From assembly GCA_011390335.1 (NCBI GenBank), contig JAABSO010000034.1, positions 1 to 46,684 on the forward strand: 46,684 bases of DNA, read 5' to 3'. Positions within the stretch are counted from its first letter, which is position 1. Each line of letters opens with the position of its first letter. The notes below the pieces were generated by a model, which saw only the letters and a program-made list of their open reading frames with translations, had not been told where the DNA came from and made no database searches. Shown piece by piece: positions 35,384-43,309 of this stretch. The position numbers and the translations under genes are program-made. This stretch comes from Desulfotignum sp. Its GTDB lineage: Bacteria > Desulfobacterota > Desulfobacteria > Desulfobacterales > Desulfobacteraceae.

Positions 35384-36307
35384 TTACACCTTGGGCCTGG
35401 GATACAGTCCGGCCTGTTCAACAATCTGGGGCACTTTTTCTTCCCATTCAATGGCCATGATATGAAACCCGTGAACCCCTTTAATCTCTTTTATACGCTC
35501 AATGGATTCCACTGCCATTTTTATACCTTCTTCAGGCTGCTGTTCCTTGGACACCCCTTCCAGCCGCTTGATCACCGAATCAGGGATATCCATTCCAGGC
35601 ACCTTGTTTTTCATGTACCGGGCCATGCCCACGGATTTCATGGGGGTTATGCCTGCCAGAATATGTACCTTTTCATCCAGGCCCCGGTCGGTCACCCCTT
35701 TCATCCATTCTTCAAATTTATCAAGGTTAAAAATACACTGCGTCTGGATAAAGTCAACACCTGCCTTGATTTTTTTGGCCAGGCGCATGACCCGCAGCTC
35801 AAAGGGATCGGCAAAGGGGTTGGCAGCCGCACCGATGAACATTTTGGGTGCCCCGTCAATCTTGGCACCCCCCTGAAAGGTTTCTTCATCGCGCATACGC
35901 CGGACCATGTTGATCATCTGAACGGAATCAATGTCAAACACGCCTTGGGCCATGGGGTGGTCCCCGAATTTGGCATGGTCACCGGACAGGCAGAGCATGG
36001 TGTTGATGCCAAAGGCATAGGCCCCGATGATATCGCTTTGCATGGCCAGCCGGTTTCTGTCCCTGGCCACCATCTGCATGATGGGGTCCAGCCCCATCTG
36101 TTTGATGATCACGGCTGCGGCAAATGAGGACATTCTGACCATGGCGGTCTGGTTGTCTGTGACATTGATACCGTCCACATGGTCTTTGAGCAGGGCTGAT
36201 TTTTCCTTGACCTTTTCAGGACGTGCGCCCCGGGGGGGGCCGCACTCAGAGGTCACTGCCAGTTCACCGGATGCCAGAATTTTTTCAAGTCTGCTTTCTG
36301 TGTTCAT
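35384..36307 (-). CDS. metF: Methylenetetrahydrofolate reductase, MetF of the MetF/MetV/Hdr type
   Basis: A 307-residue TIM-barrel protein of the MTHFR family that binds FAD and converts methylene-THF to methyl-THF, or the reverse when acetyl-CoA is oxidised. Typical phrases are LAVTSECGPPRGARPEK near the start, ITDNQ-like NVTDNQTAMVRMSS, LCLSGDHAKFGDHP, GVDFIQTQCIFNL and ILAGITPMKSVGMARYM. It overlaps metV by four bases, the usual MetF/MetV pairing of acetogens and sulfate reducers. It is the last structural gene of the hdrA/mvhD operon. A second MetF homolog is the first gene of the same operon. Confidence 0.9.
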   Translation of the reverse strand: MNTESRLEKILASGELAVTSECGPPRGARPEKVKEKSALLKDHVDGINVTDNQTAMVRMSSFAAAVIIKQMGLDPIMQMVARDRNRLAMQSDIIGAYAFGINTMLCLSGDHAKFGDHPMAQGVFDIDSVQMINMVRRMRDEETFQGGAKIDGAPKMFIGAAANPFADPFELRVMRLAKKIKAGVDFIQTQCIFNLDKFEEWMKGVTDRGLDEKVHILAGITPMKSVGMARYMKNKVPGMDIPDSVIKRLEGVSKEQQPEEGIKMAVESIERIKEIKGVHGFHIMAIEWEEKVPQIVEQAGLYPRPKV

Positions 36308-36972
36308 TGTGCCAAATCCTCCCTGATAATTTTTCCGGGTCCGGCGGCGCCACCAGGTCTCCAGTCCTTTGCATTCATGAGATCTTCATACCTGTCTTCC
36401 ATACCCAGTTCTTTCAACCGCTCCCATATGAGCCGCCAGGCACAATCTGTTTCCGGCCCGATCTCGCACTGGCCGTTGGAGGTACCGCCGCAGGGGCCGT
36501 TGAGCAGGTGTTTGGAACACCGTGCCACAGGACAGATCCCGCCGGTGATACCCAGAACGCAGTCTCCGCAGCCCTTGCACCGCTCAGCCCAGACACCCTG
36601 GCCAAGAGATGCCCCCATGAACCGGGTATTGACCGCTGGAAACACAGGGGAAGTCTTGTACCGGGCGGCAACAGACTGCACACCGCAGCCGCAGGCCATG
36701 GAAACTACGGCATCTGCCCCGTCAATATAGGGGGCCAGCTCTTCAACATATTCCGGATCACACTGCCGTTCCAGCGTGATTTCCTTGATATCGATGGTTT
36801 TACCCTGTTTGAGGCTGTTCAGGTGAAGTGCGGACGCCAGCAGGCCGACCTCTTTTCTGCCGCCGGCTGCACAGACTGTCACACATTCATTGCAGCCCAC
36901 CAGAAGGATCCTGCCGTAGGGTGCAATATACTGGATAATTTCCTGTATAGGTTTTTGTTCTGCTGTAATCAT
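36304..36972 (-). CDS. metV: MetV, zinc/Fe-S C-terminal-type subunit of methylene-THF reductase
   Basis: The 222-residue protein has the MTHFR C-terminal (MetV) Cys pattern: CKGCGDCVLGITGGICPVARC, then NGPCGGTSNGQCEIG and TDCAW. In acetogens MetV binds metal/Fe-S clusters and connects MetF to other redox subunits. GGAGA precedes the ATG. It lies 24 bases after the mvhD stop and overlaps metF by four bases. Length and motif order are normal. Confidence 0.9.
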   Translation of the reverse strand: MITAEQKPIQEIIQYIAPYGRILLVGCNECVTVCAAGGRKEVGLLASALHLNSLKQGKTIDIKEITLERQCDPEYVEELAPYIDGADAVVSMACGCGVQSVAARYKTSPVFPAVNTRFMGASLGQGVWAERCKGCGDCVLGITGGICPVARCSKHLLNGPCGGTSNGQCEIGPETDCAWRLIWERLKELGMEDRYEDLMNAKDWRPGGAAGPGKIIREDLAQ

Positions 36973-36996
36973 GTATATTCTCCGAAGATATTGTGT

Positions 36997-37434
36997 TTAA
37001 CTGGCAGCCTTGCTTTCATTCCCGGTTAATTTCCCAGGACTGGGGCCCAGTTTTTTTATGGTTTCAGTAAATTCTCTGGCAGTTTCGGCAAATTTTTCGC
37101 CCATGCCGGCGGACATATTGACCATGGCCACCCGTTCGGGTTCCCATCCCAGTTCGGTGAGTATTTTTTTCACCCGGTCCACTCTGGCCTGGGCCCGGAG
37201 ATTACCGTTTTTAAAATGGCAGTCCCCCGCAAGGCATCCGGCCACGTAAACCCCGTCAGCCCCTTTTTCCAGGGCTTTCATCAGGTGGATGGCATCCACC
37301 TTTCCGGTGCAGGGCACCCGGATGATCTTGACATTGGATGGGTAGGATATGCGTTTGCTGCCGGCCATGTCTGCTGCAGTGTATGCACAGTAATGGCAGC
37401 AGAATGCGACAATTTCAGGTTCAAAATTTTCCAT
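36997..37434 (-). CDS. mvhD: MvhD/FrhD-type iron-sulfur electron-transfer subunit
   Basis: The 145-residue protein has the MvhD pattern: C12-C13-x-x-C16 (FCCHYCAYTAAD), PCTGKVD, and CLAGDCHFKNGN. It binds a [2Fe-2S] cluster and passes electrons to HdrA. In some related bacteria one of these cysteines is selenocysteine; here all are Cys codons. It starts six bases after the hdrA stop, with GAAAGG as ribosome site, and belongs to the same transcript. Confidence 0.9.
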   Translation of the reverse strand: MENFEPEIVAFCCHYCAYTAADMAGSKRISYPSNVKIIRVPCTGKVDAIHLMKALEKGADGVYVAGCLAGDCHFKNGNLRAQARVDRVKKILTELGWEPERVAMVNMSAGMGEKFAETAREFTETIKKLGPSPGKLTGNESKAAS

Positions 37435-37440
37435 AAATAT

Positions 37441-40400
37441 TTACCTTTCGAATAAGCCGTCTAATTTCGCCAGAATCTGATCATCTTCATAGGCCAGCAG
37501 CTGGATGGCCTTGGCAGGACAATCCCCGGCACACACCCCGCATCCATGGCATTTGTCCGCATCGATCTGGGAGACGCCTTCCGCATTTATAAAGGGAACA
37601 TCAAAGGGGCAGGCCCGCACGCACACCAGGCAGGAGGCGCATTTATCGGGATCCACCTTGGCCACGCAGGCCCCCAGGTTTATCTCTTTTTTGGCCAGCA
37701 GGGTTTGGGCCCGGCCGGCTGCTGCCTGGGCCTGGGTGATACTTTCCCTGATGGTTTTGGGGGAATGGGCTGTGCCGGCCAGGAAAAATCCCCGCTGGGC
37801 CATATCCACAGGCCGCAGTTTTACATGGTCTTCCAGAAAATAGTTATCAATTGTTCTGGGCAGATGAAACATCAGGCCCAGATCTTCCGTGGTTTCATCA
37901 TCCGCAATCAGTCCTGTGCTCAGGACCACGCAATCTGCAGCAATCTCAATGTCACTGTCCAAAATAAAATCATGGGTATGCACTGCCAGCATATTGTCGG
38001 TTTCCACCACCTTCGGCCGCATCTCCAGAGAAAACCGGATGAATTTTACCCCCAGATCCCGGGCTTTGCGGTAATATTCTTCCTGAAACCCGTACGTGCG
38101 CATATCCCGGTACAAAACATAAATCTGGGTATCCGGGCTGATTTCTTTGATTCTCAATGCATTTTTCATGGCTGCCTGGCAGCAGATCCTGGAGCAGTTG
38201 GGATTTTCCGGTTCCCTGGATCCCACGCACTGGATCATGACCACCTGTTCCATGGCCTGGATACGGGCAGCATCATCTTCCAGCAGAGAATCCATTTCCA
38301 GCTGGGTCATGACATCGGGAAAAGTGCCAAGGCCATACTGGGCCGGCCGGTTGGCCATTGCCCCGGTTGCCAGAACCGTCACCCCGTGGTCAATCTGCAT
38401 ATAGTTCATGCGCACCCCGGTCTGGATGCCGGTTTTAAAAAGACCCGGCATGCCCGAGTGATCCACGATAATGGATCTGGTTAAAACCTGGATGTTGTCA
38501 TGGGCCGCAACCTTTTCCACCAGTCCCTGGACAAAAACACCCACATCTTCTCCTTCAATGGTTTTGCGGATGGACCGGGCCAGGCCGCCCAGGGCAGGCG
38601 CCCGTTCCACAATATAGGTTTTAACCCCCTGGTCCGCCAGCTTCAGGGCTGCTGTCATGCCGGTGACACCGCCGCCCACCACCAGTGCGTTCTGGCTCAT
38701 GGGAAGGGTATGGTCAACCAGCGGGCGGTTTTTTCTCACCCCGGAAATACCCACATTGAGCAGTTTGACAGCCTTGTTCTGTGCCCTGTCAGGTGTGTTC
38801 ATATGGGTCCAGGTATTCTGGTCCCGCAAATTGACAATTTCCACCAAATATTTATTCAATCCCACCCGTTGGAGCAGGTCCTGAAATTTGGTCTCATGGG
38901 TCCTGGGGGAACACCCGCCAATAACCACCCGGTTCAGGTTGTTTTCTTTTATCATGGCTTCGATATTGGCCATGGACTCGGAGGAACACCCATATCCCAC
39001 TGCCCGGGCAACAGCCACATCCGGATGGATTTTGGCCGCGGCAAGCAGTTTGTCCACATCCAGTACCCCGCCGATCTCAAATCCGCAGTCACAGACAAAC
39101 ACACCGATTTTAGGATCCTGTCCCCGCACATCCCGCTCCAGGGGAAAGATATCATCCATTTCCCGGTCTTTGGGTACGACAGGCAGGTCGGTGACTGCCA
39201 TAGCAGCGGCCGCAGATGCCTGGACCATGGTTTCAGGAATGTCTTTGGGGCTTTCAATAACACCGCACACATACACGCCGGGCTTTGAAGTGAGCACCGG
39301 GTTGAAAGGATGGGTGGCGGCAAAATCATATGGATTGCGGTCAATGCCCAGAACACCGGCCAGGTTTTTTGTATCTTCACCCACCCGGAATCCTGTGGAC
39401 AACACCACCATGTCGAATTCTTCTGTTTCCTGGACCGGTTTATCCTCCAACGCATAGGTGATGGAAAGATTTTTCGTATCCGCTGTTTCCACGATGGAAT
39501 GGGGCCGGCTTCTGATCATCCTGATCTTGTATTCGTCTCTGGCCCGGTTGAAATACAGCTCATAATCCTTGCCATAGGTACGCATATCCATGAAAAAGAT
39601 GGTGGTATCTATATCGTCTCCAAACCGTTCCCTGGTGACCATGGCTTCCTTGAGGGCGTACATGCAGCAGACCCCTGAGCAATAGGGAACATCTCCCTTA
39701 TTGATGCCCCGGGAGCCCACGCACTGGATCCAGGCCACTTTTTTGGGCCGTCTGCCGTCGGATTTTCTAACCAGGTTGCCCTGGAAAGGGCCCGATGCCG
39801 ACATGATCCGCTCATATTCCAGGCCCGTGACCACATTATCAAATTTTCCACCGCCGTAGTTATCCAGCACCGCCGGATCAAACAGGTCCGCACCCACACA
39901 CAGCACCACGGATGCCACATCCATAACGGTTTCGCTGCGGGTATCATCAGCCAGGATGGCATCTGCCCGGCAGACTTTTTTGAGTGCCGCAATATCCGTG
40001 ACGTTTGCCATGTCAATGGAAAAGGCAAACGGGGTCGCCTGGGGATAGCGCATACAGGTAGGTGCCCGGGGATCAAGTCCCGGAGTGACCCTTACCGCTT
40101 CTGGAAACTGTTTGGCACACTCGCCGCAGGCCGTGCACTTGTCTGTATCAATATACCGGGGTTCGGTCACCAGGGTGGCGGAAAATGCGCCGGCCTCCCC
40201 TTCCAGCTTTGTGAGGCTGGTCATGGGTTTGATTTCCAGGTGGCGTTCTCTGGCCCCCTGGGACAGGTATGGGGATACGGTACACAGATCACAGTTGTTG
40301 GTGGGGAAAGTTCTGTCCAGCTGGGTCATCAATCCGCCGATGGCATAGGATTTATCGATGAGCAGCACATCCCGCCGGGATTCCGCCAGATCAAGGGCAG

Positions 40401-40485
40401 CCCGGATTCCGCCGACACCGCCCCCGATAACCAGCACGCGCCTGTCAGGGGACAGCGCATTTTCTGAACTATTATTCTTTTGCAT
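37441..40485 (-). CDS. hdrA: Long HdrA-like flavoprotein with two HdrA-type halves
   Basis: The 1014-residue protein contains two flavin-binding units. The first has GGGVGG at 21-26, an inserted Cys pair C65/C68 and a ferredoxin-like CTACGEC at 117-123. The second begins with an HdrA N-terminal-like stretch at about 460-600 (VCDCGFEIGG, GCSPRTHE), has a second FAD motif VVGGGVTGMTAAL near 640, and ends with two ferredoxin motifs (CASCLVCVRACPFD and CHGCGVCAGDCP). HdrA is the flavin centre of electron bifurcation/confurcation complexes. No hdrB or hdrC is adjacent. With mvhD, metV and metF it should form a complex linking the methylene-THF/methyl-THF couple to other carriers, probably NAD(P)H and ferredoxin. 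Confidence 0.9.
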   Translation of the reverse strand: MQKNNSSENALSPDRRVLVIGGGVGGIRAALDLAESRRDVLLIDKSYAIGGLMTQLDRTFPTNNCDLCTVSPYLSQGARERHLEIKPMTSLTKLEGEAGAFSATLVTEPRYIDTDKCTACGECAKQFPEAVRVTPGLDPRAPTCMRYPQATPFAFSIDMANVTDIAALKKVCRADAILADDTRSETVMDVASVVLCVGADLFDPAVLDNYGGGKFDNVVTGLEYERIMSASGPFQGNLVRKSDGRRPKKVAWIQCVGSRGINKGDVPYCSGVCCMYALKEAMVTRERFGDDIDTTIFFMDMRTYGKDYELYFNRARDEYKIRMIRSRPHSIVETADTKNLSITYALEDKPVQETEEFDMVVLSTGFRVGEDTKNLAGVLGIDRNPYDFAATHPFNPVLTSKPGVYVCGVIESPKDIPETMVQASAAAAMAVTDLPVVPKDREMDDIFPLERDVRGQDPKIGVFVCDCGFEIGGVLDVDKLLAAAKIHPDVAVARAVGYGCSSESMANIEAMIKENNLNRVVIGGCSPRTHETKFQDLLQRVGLNKYLVEIVNLRDQNTWTHMNTPDRAQNKAVKLLNVGISGVRKNRPLVDHTLPMSQNALVVGGGVTGMTAALKLADQGVKTYIVERAPALGGLARSIRKTIEGEDVGVFVQGLVEKVAAHDNIQVLTRSIIVDHSGMPGLFKTGIQTGVRMNYMQIDHGVTVLATGAMANRPAQYGLGTFPDVMTQLEMDSLLEDDAARIQAMEQVVMIQCVGSREPENPNCSRICCQAAMKNALRIKEISPDTQIYVLYRDMRTYGFQEEYYRKARDLGVKFIRFSLEMRPKVVETDNMLAVHTHDFILDSDIEIAADCVVLSTGLIADDETTEDLGLMFHLPRTIDNYFLEDHVKLRPVDMAQRGFFLAGTAHSPKTIRESITQAQAAAGRAQTLLAKKEINLGACVAKVDPDKCASCLVCVRACPFDVPFINAEGVSQIDADKCHGCGVCAGDCPAKAIQLLAYEDDQILAKLDGLFER

Positions 40486-40584
40486 AAGTAACCTATTTTT
40501 ATTTACGGATATCCGTCAGGCATCAGGACCAGCACAAACAGACCCATACACGCAAAACGGATCTTCTCGGGTTAAGTTTGCTTC

Positions 40585-41457
40585 CTAGAGGCCTGCACTG
40601 TCCAGGATGGCCGGCAGCCGGTCTTCCCAGCCCAGGGCGGATATTTTGATTCCCCGGGAAATACCCTTGAGGGCATGGATCATCTCACCGGCTATGGCAA
40701 TGCACTCGGTTTCACGGTCCCTGGCTTTGCGTATCCGACGGATCAGATCCTCAGAGAGGCGGGAACCTGGATCATTTATGGAAATATACCTGGCCATACC
40801 CACGTTTTTCAACAGGAAAACAGAGGGGATAACCGGCACATTCAATGGGGTGAACGCATCAATGATCTGCGTATAAAAGGTCAGGTCGAACACCGGCTGA
40901 AGCACAATGTATGCAGCGCCGGCAGCAATTTTTTTTCGGGCGTCCGCCACCTGTTTTTCCAGGTCTGCCTGGTCGGCAATGGGGGGAACGGCGATGCCCG
41001 GTGTGAACTGGGGTTTTCCCCGCAGTTCAAAGCCGGCCAGATCCGTGCCGGTGGTAAGGGAGCGAATCATGGACAGAATGCCTAAGTCATCCAGATCATC
41101 CACGATTTTAGCATCCGGGTGATCCCCGTTGATCATCTCTTCAGCCTTCACCACCATAAGATTGTGGATGCCCAGGACATGGGCCGCCAAAAGATCACTT
41201 TGGAGGGCCATGCGGTTTTTGTCCCGGCCGCACACGTGAATCAAGGGTTCCATACCCTGCTGGCGCATGACAGCCCCGCCGGCCAGAGCACCCAGGTGCA
41301 TTACCCCGTTGTCCTGGTCCGGAATCACCACGGCATCCACCCGTGACTTAAGATATCTTACATTGGTAACCAGATCGGATATATCCACGCCTTTGGGGGT
41401 ATCCATTTCAGCAAGCACAACAAATTCCCCGGACGTCAGTTTTGCCTGAAAACTCAT
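40585..41457 (-). CDS. Second MetF-like methylenetetrahydrofolate reductase homolog
   Basis: From the ATG at 41457 (AAGGA seven bases upstream) the product has 290 residues and a MetF-type TIM barrel: LTSGEFVVLAEMDTPKG near the start, VIPDQDNGVMHLGALAGG, HVCGRDKNRMALQSDLLAAH, AAYIVLQPVFDL and NVPVIPSVFLLKNVGMARYI. It lacks its own MetV. It is the first gene of the operon, 99 bases before hdrA, and is only moderately similar to the metF at the operon end. The two may be different catalytic subunits, or one may act on another folate or C1 intermediate. Confidence 0.85.
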   Translation of the reverse strand: MSFQAKLTSGEFVVLAEMDTPKGVDISDLVTNVRYLKSRVDAVVIPDQDNGVMHLGALAGGAVMRQQGMEPLIHVCGRDKNRMALQSDLLAAHVLGIHNLMVVKAEEMINGDHPDAKIVDDLDDLGILSMIRSLTTGTDLAGFELRGKPQFTPGIAVPPIADQADLEKQVADARKKIAAGAAYIVLQPVFDLTFYTQIIDAFTPLNVPVIPSVFLLKNVGMARYISINDPGSRLSEDLIRRIRKARDRETECIAIAGEMIHALKGISRGIKISALGWEDRLPAILDSAGL

Positions 41458-41568
41458 ATACACATCCTTATATTAATTGTCATATTCATCTAATTACAAT
41501 TGTTACACCCATGGCACAGTCCGGACCGCTGTCACACACCGGCCAAATCGGACACGGCAAAGCATATT

Positions 41569-41584
41569 AGCAGAAACCATGCCA
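41569..41584 (-). promoter_or_regulatory. Sigma-54-type -24/-12 promoter candidate for the metF/hdrA operon
   Basis: The minus strand reads TGGCATGGTTTCTGCT, identical in all 16 bases to the element before the tmc operon. It keeps the GG and GC dinucleotides of the -24 and -12 boxes. It lies 112-127 bases upstream of the first metF-like start, leaving a leader of about 100 bases. Confidence 0.6.
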
Positions 41585-41694
41585 TAATACAACGGAATTA
41601 GCATTCAGTTAAACACGGAACCACAGCAAGGATGTATACGGGTTTTCCTGCAAATGCACAACAGGAAACCCTTGAAGGATTTCAATTTTTTTTT

Positions 41695-41724
41695 CGCATT
41701 TTTTCAAAAATTTGAAAAAATGCG
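41695..41724. repeat. AT-rich perfect inverted repeat (14-base arms)
   Basis: CGCATTTTTTCAAA at 41695-41708 is followed after two bases by its exact inverse complement at 41711-41724. It overlaps the stop codon of the small membrane protein gene. On the plus strand a T-run precedes rather than follows it, so it is not a normal terminator in either direction. It may be a protein site or a weak bidirectional terminator. Confidence 0.5.
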
Positions 41725-42060
41725 AGCCCGTGAAATAACAGCACAGGGAAGTATATCATTACGGGTCTTTATCATCAGGTCCCTGTTTTTTATATCGGAA
41801 CAGGGCAGCCGCTCATGGGAATAACCGCCGGAAGCATCCGGATCCAGGCGGGGCAGCAATTTCCCCAGAGCCAGGCTTGCCCCTGAAAAAACAACTGCCC
41901 CAATGCCATTGAGCCAGGGCATATACGCACTGTCACTGCCGGCAATGAGCAGGCCGGCTACCCAGATACAACCTCCCACAACCACCTGCAATCTGGTATG
42001 TGCATAAAATTTATCAGAGTTTCCGGTTTCTGCACGGACAATCTTACGAATCAGCTGCAT
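41704..42060 (-). CDS. Small membrane protein of unknown function
   Basis: From the ATG at 42060 the product has 118 residues; AGGAG lies eight bases upstream, better than the in-frame start 14 codons earlier. Two hydrophobic segments are visible (VVVGGCIWVAGLLIAG and WLNGIGAVVFSGASLALG), so it is probably inserted in the inner membrane. The C-terminal 40 residues are polar, end in a palindrome and may be poorly conserved. I recognise no family. It sits between the metF/hdrA promoter and the S24 repressor. Confidence 0.55.
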   Translation of the reverse strand: MQLIRKIVRAETGNSDKFYAHTRLQVVVGGCIWVAGLLIAGSDSAYMPWLNGIGAVVFSGASLALGKLLPRLDPDASGGYSHERLPCSDIKNRDLMIKTRNDILPCAVISRARIFSNF

Positions 42061-42166
42061 TGGATTATCTCCTTTGATAATTGTATTGCAATTTTTCATC
42101 ATTTGTTTAAAAAACTAAACACCAACCCCAAAAAAATGCCGGCGGAATACGCCGGCATAGAGGCGT

Positions 42167-42820
42167 CTATCTGTATTCCCTGCAGCTCCAGATGACTTTG
42201 CCCAGAACACGGACCTTCTCACATTCATCCTTATTCAGATAAATGGGGGCAAACTCCTTGTTGTCACTGCACAACACCAGTTTGTCCGGATGTTTTTCCA
42301 GCCGCTTGACCAGGATGGTGTCATCCACCCCCACTGCATAGATGGCACCCGCCAGAATCTGTGTCTGGGACTGGTCAATGAGCACGGTATCCCCTTCTTT
42401 GATCACCGGCTCCATGGAATGGCCGAACACCTCCATGGCCACCATGCTCCTGGATGATCCTTTTTTACCCAGCCAGGCAGCAGAAAACGCCAGATATTCA
42501 GACACCTGTGCATCACAGTCAAATGATCCGGAACCGGCAGACAACCGGGCAGCCACCTTGGGGATATGCCTGAAACCTGTATCATCACCTGATTGTGCAT
42601 GCTGAAATACCGGCCCTGTGCCTGATTCAATCCATCCTGGATTCAACCCGAAGCGCCGGTACAGCTTGATTACCCATTTTTCGGGTATATGGTTGTTGTT
42701 GCGGGCATGGGTGATGCCTGAGCGATTTATACCAAGGGCCCTTGCCAGTTCAGACTGGGAGCTGATGCCGGTGGCGTCTGCTATGCGCTGGATCAGACTG
42801 TCTACTCTATTATCAGCCAT
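42167..42820 (-). CDS. CI/LexA-like repressor with S24 peptidase domain
   Basis: The 217-residue protein has a CI-type helix-turn-helix at about 8-60 (SQSELARALGINRSGITHAR) and a LexA/CI S24 domain with catalytic S135 (GHSMEPVIKEGD) and K172 (ILVKRLE). The phrase ARLSAGSGSF at 91-100 is typical of phage-repressor relatives and may be the self-cleavage region. Such proteins repress until RecA-stimulated autoproteolysis. No phage genes are visible here, so it may be a chromosomal regulator or a phage relic. A palindrome upstream is a likely operator. Confidence 0.85.
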   Translation of the reverse strand: MADNRVDSLIQRIADATGISSQSELARALGINRSGITHARNNNHIPEKWVIKLYRRFGLNPGWIESGTGPVFQHAQSGDDTGFRHIPKVAARLSAGSGSFDCDAQVSEYLAFSAAWLGKKGSSRSMVAMEVFGHSMEPVIKEGDTVLIDQSQTQILAGAIYAVGVDDTILVKRLEKHPDKLVLCSDNKEFAPIYLNKDECEKVRVLGKVIWSCREYR

Positions 42821-42852
42821 GGTGTTTCCTTTTTCATATACTTTTTTGTCTT

Positions 42853-42873
42853 GAACTGCTTTTTATGCAGTTC
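42853..42873. promoter_or_regulatory. Palindromic operator candidate before the S24 repressor
   Basis: GAACTGC (42853-42859) and GCAGTTC (42867-42873) form a perfect seven-base inverted repeat with a seven-base AT spacer, 33 bases before the repressor ATG. A second weaker pair TGTTG/CAACA lies at 42883-42900. Position and spacing suit autoregulation by a dimeric repressor. Confidence 0.45.
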
Positions 42874-43309
42874 TGACATGGTTGTTGAAAAATTGCAACA
42901 TTTTTTTAGCAATCCCCATTTTTTCAGTTAAGCCTGTAGCAGTGGCTTATGAACTGACCGCCAAACAGGGTAATCGCATGTAGATGCAGCGTCACATATA
43001 TTGACATAGCCTCATGAGGGTGAAGTGCGGTGGACCATCAGATGCCAATCTCAGACTGATAAAACGGGGCACTCTCAGGGAGCGGGTATCAAGCAGCTGA
43101 ACAGGATGTGGTTACATGCGATGACCCTGAACGGCTTTGTTCATCTATTTTTGGGAATGGGCATGATTTTGCCATCATGGTGCAGATGATCATAAACAGG
43201 ACTGCGGACACCCTCATGGGTTTTTTGTGCCTGTCCGGATGGGTATTATGTCCAGATGTCTGGTGATGGCATTGTTGTCGGGCTTGCTCACCAGGCATTT
43301 TACTTGATA
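42874..43309. other. Intergenic stretch between the repressor and the ExeA-OmpA gene
   Basis: No gene could be supported in about 430 bases. Short open frames occur on both strands (for example 43089-43298 on the minus strand), but none has a ribosome site or a recognisable protein. The composition is less AT-rich than a typical promoter, so a decayed gene is possible. Confidence 0.4.

Noticed and set aside
36997..37434. Selenocysteine version of MvhD
   Set aside because: Related bacteria can have Sec in this protein, but all motif positions here are Cys codons and there is no in-frame TGA.
43089..43298. Possible 69-residue minus-strand gene between the repressor and the ExeA-OmpA gene
   Set aside because: No ribosome site, no family resemblance, and odd composition; open frames exist on the other strand too. 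Left as intergenic.
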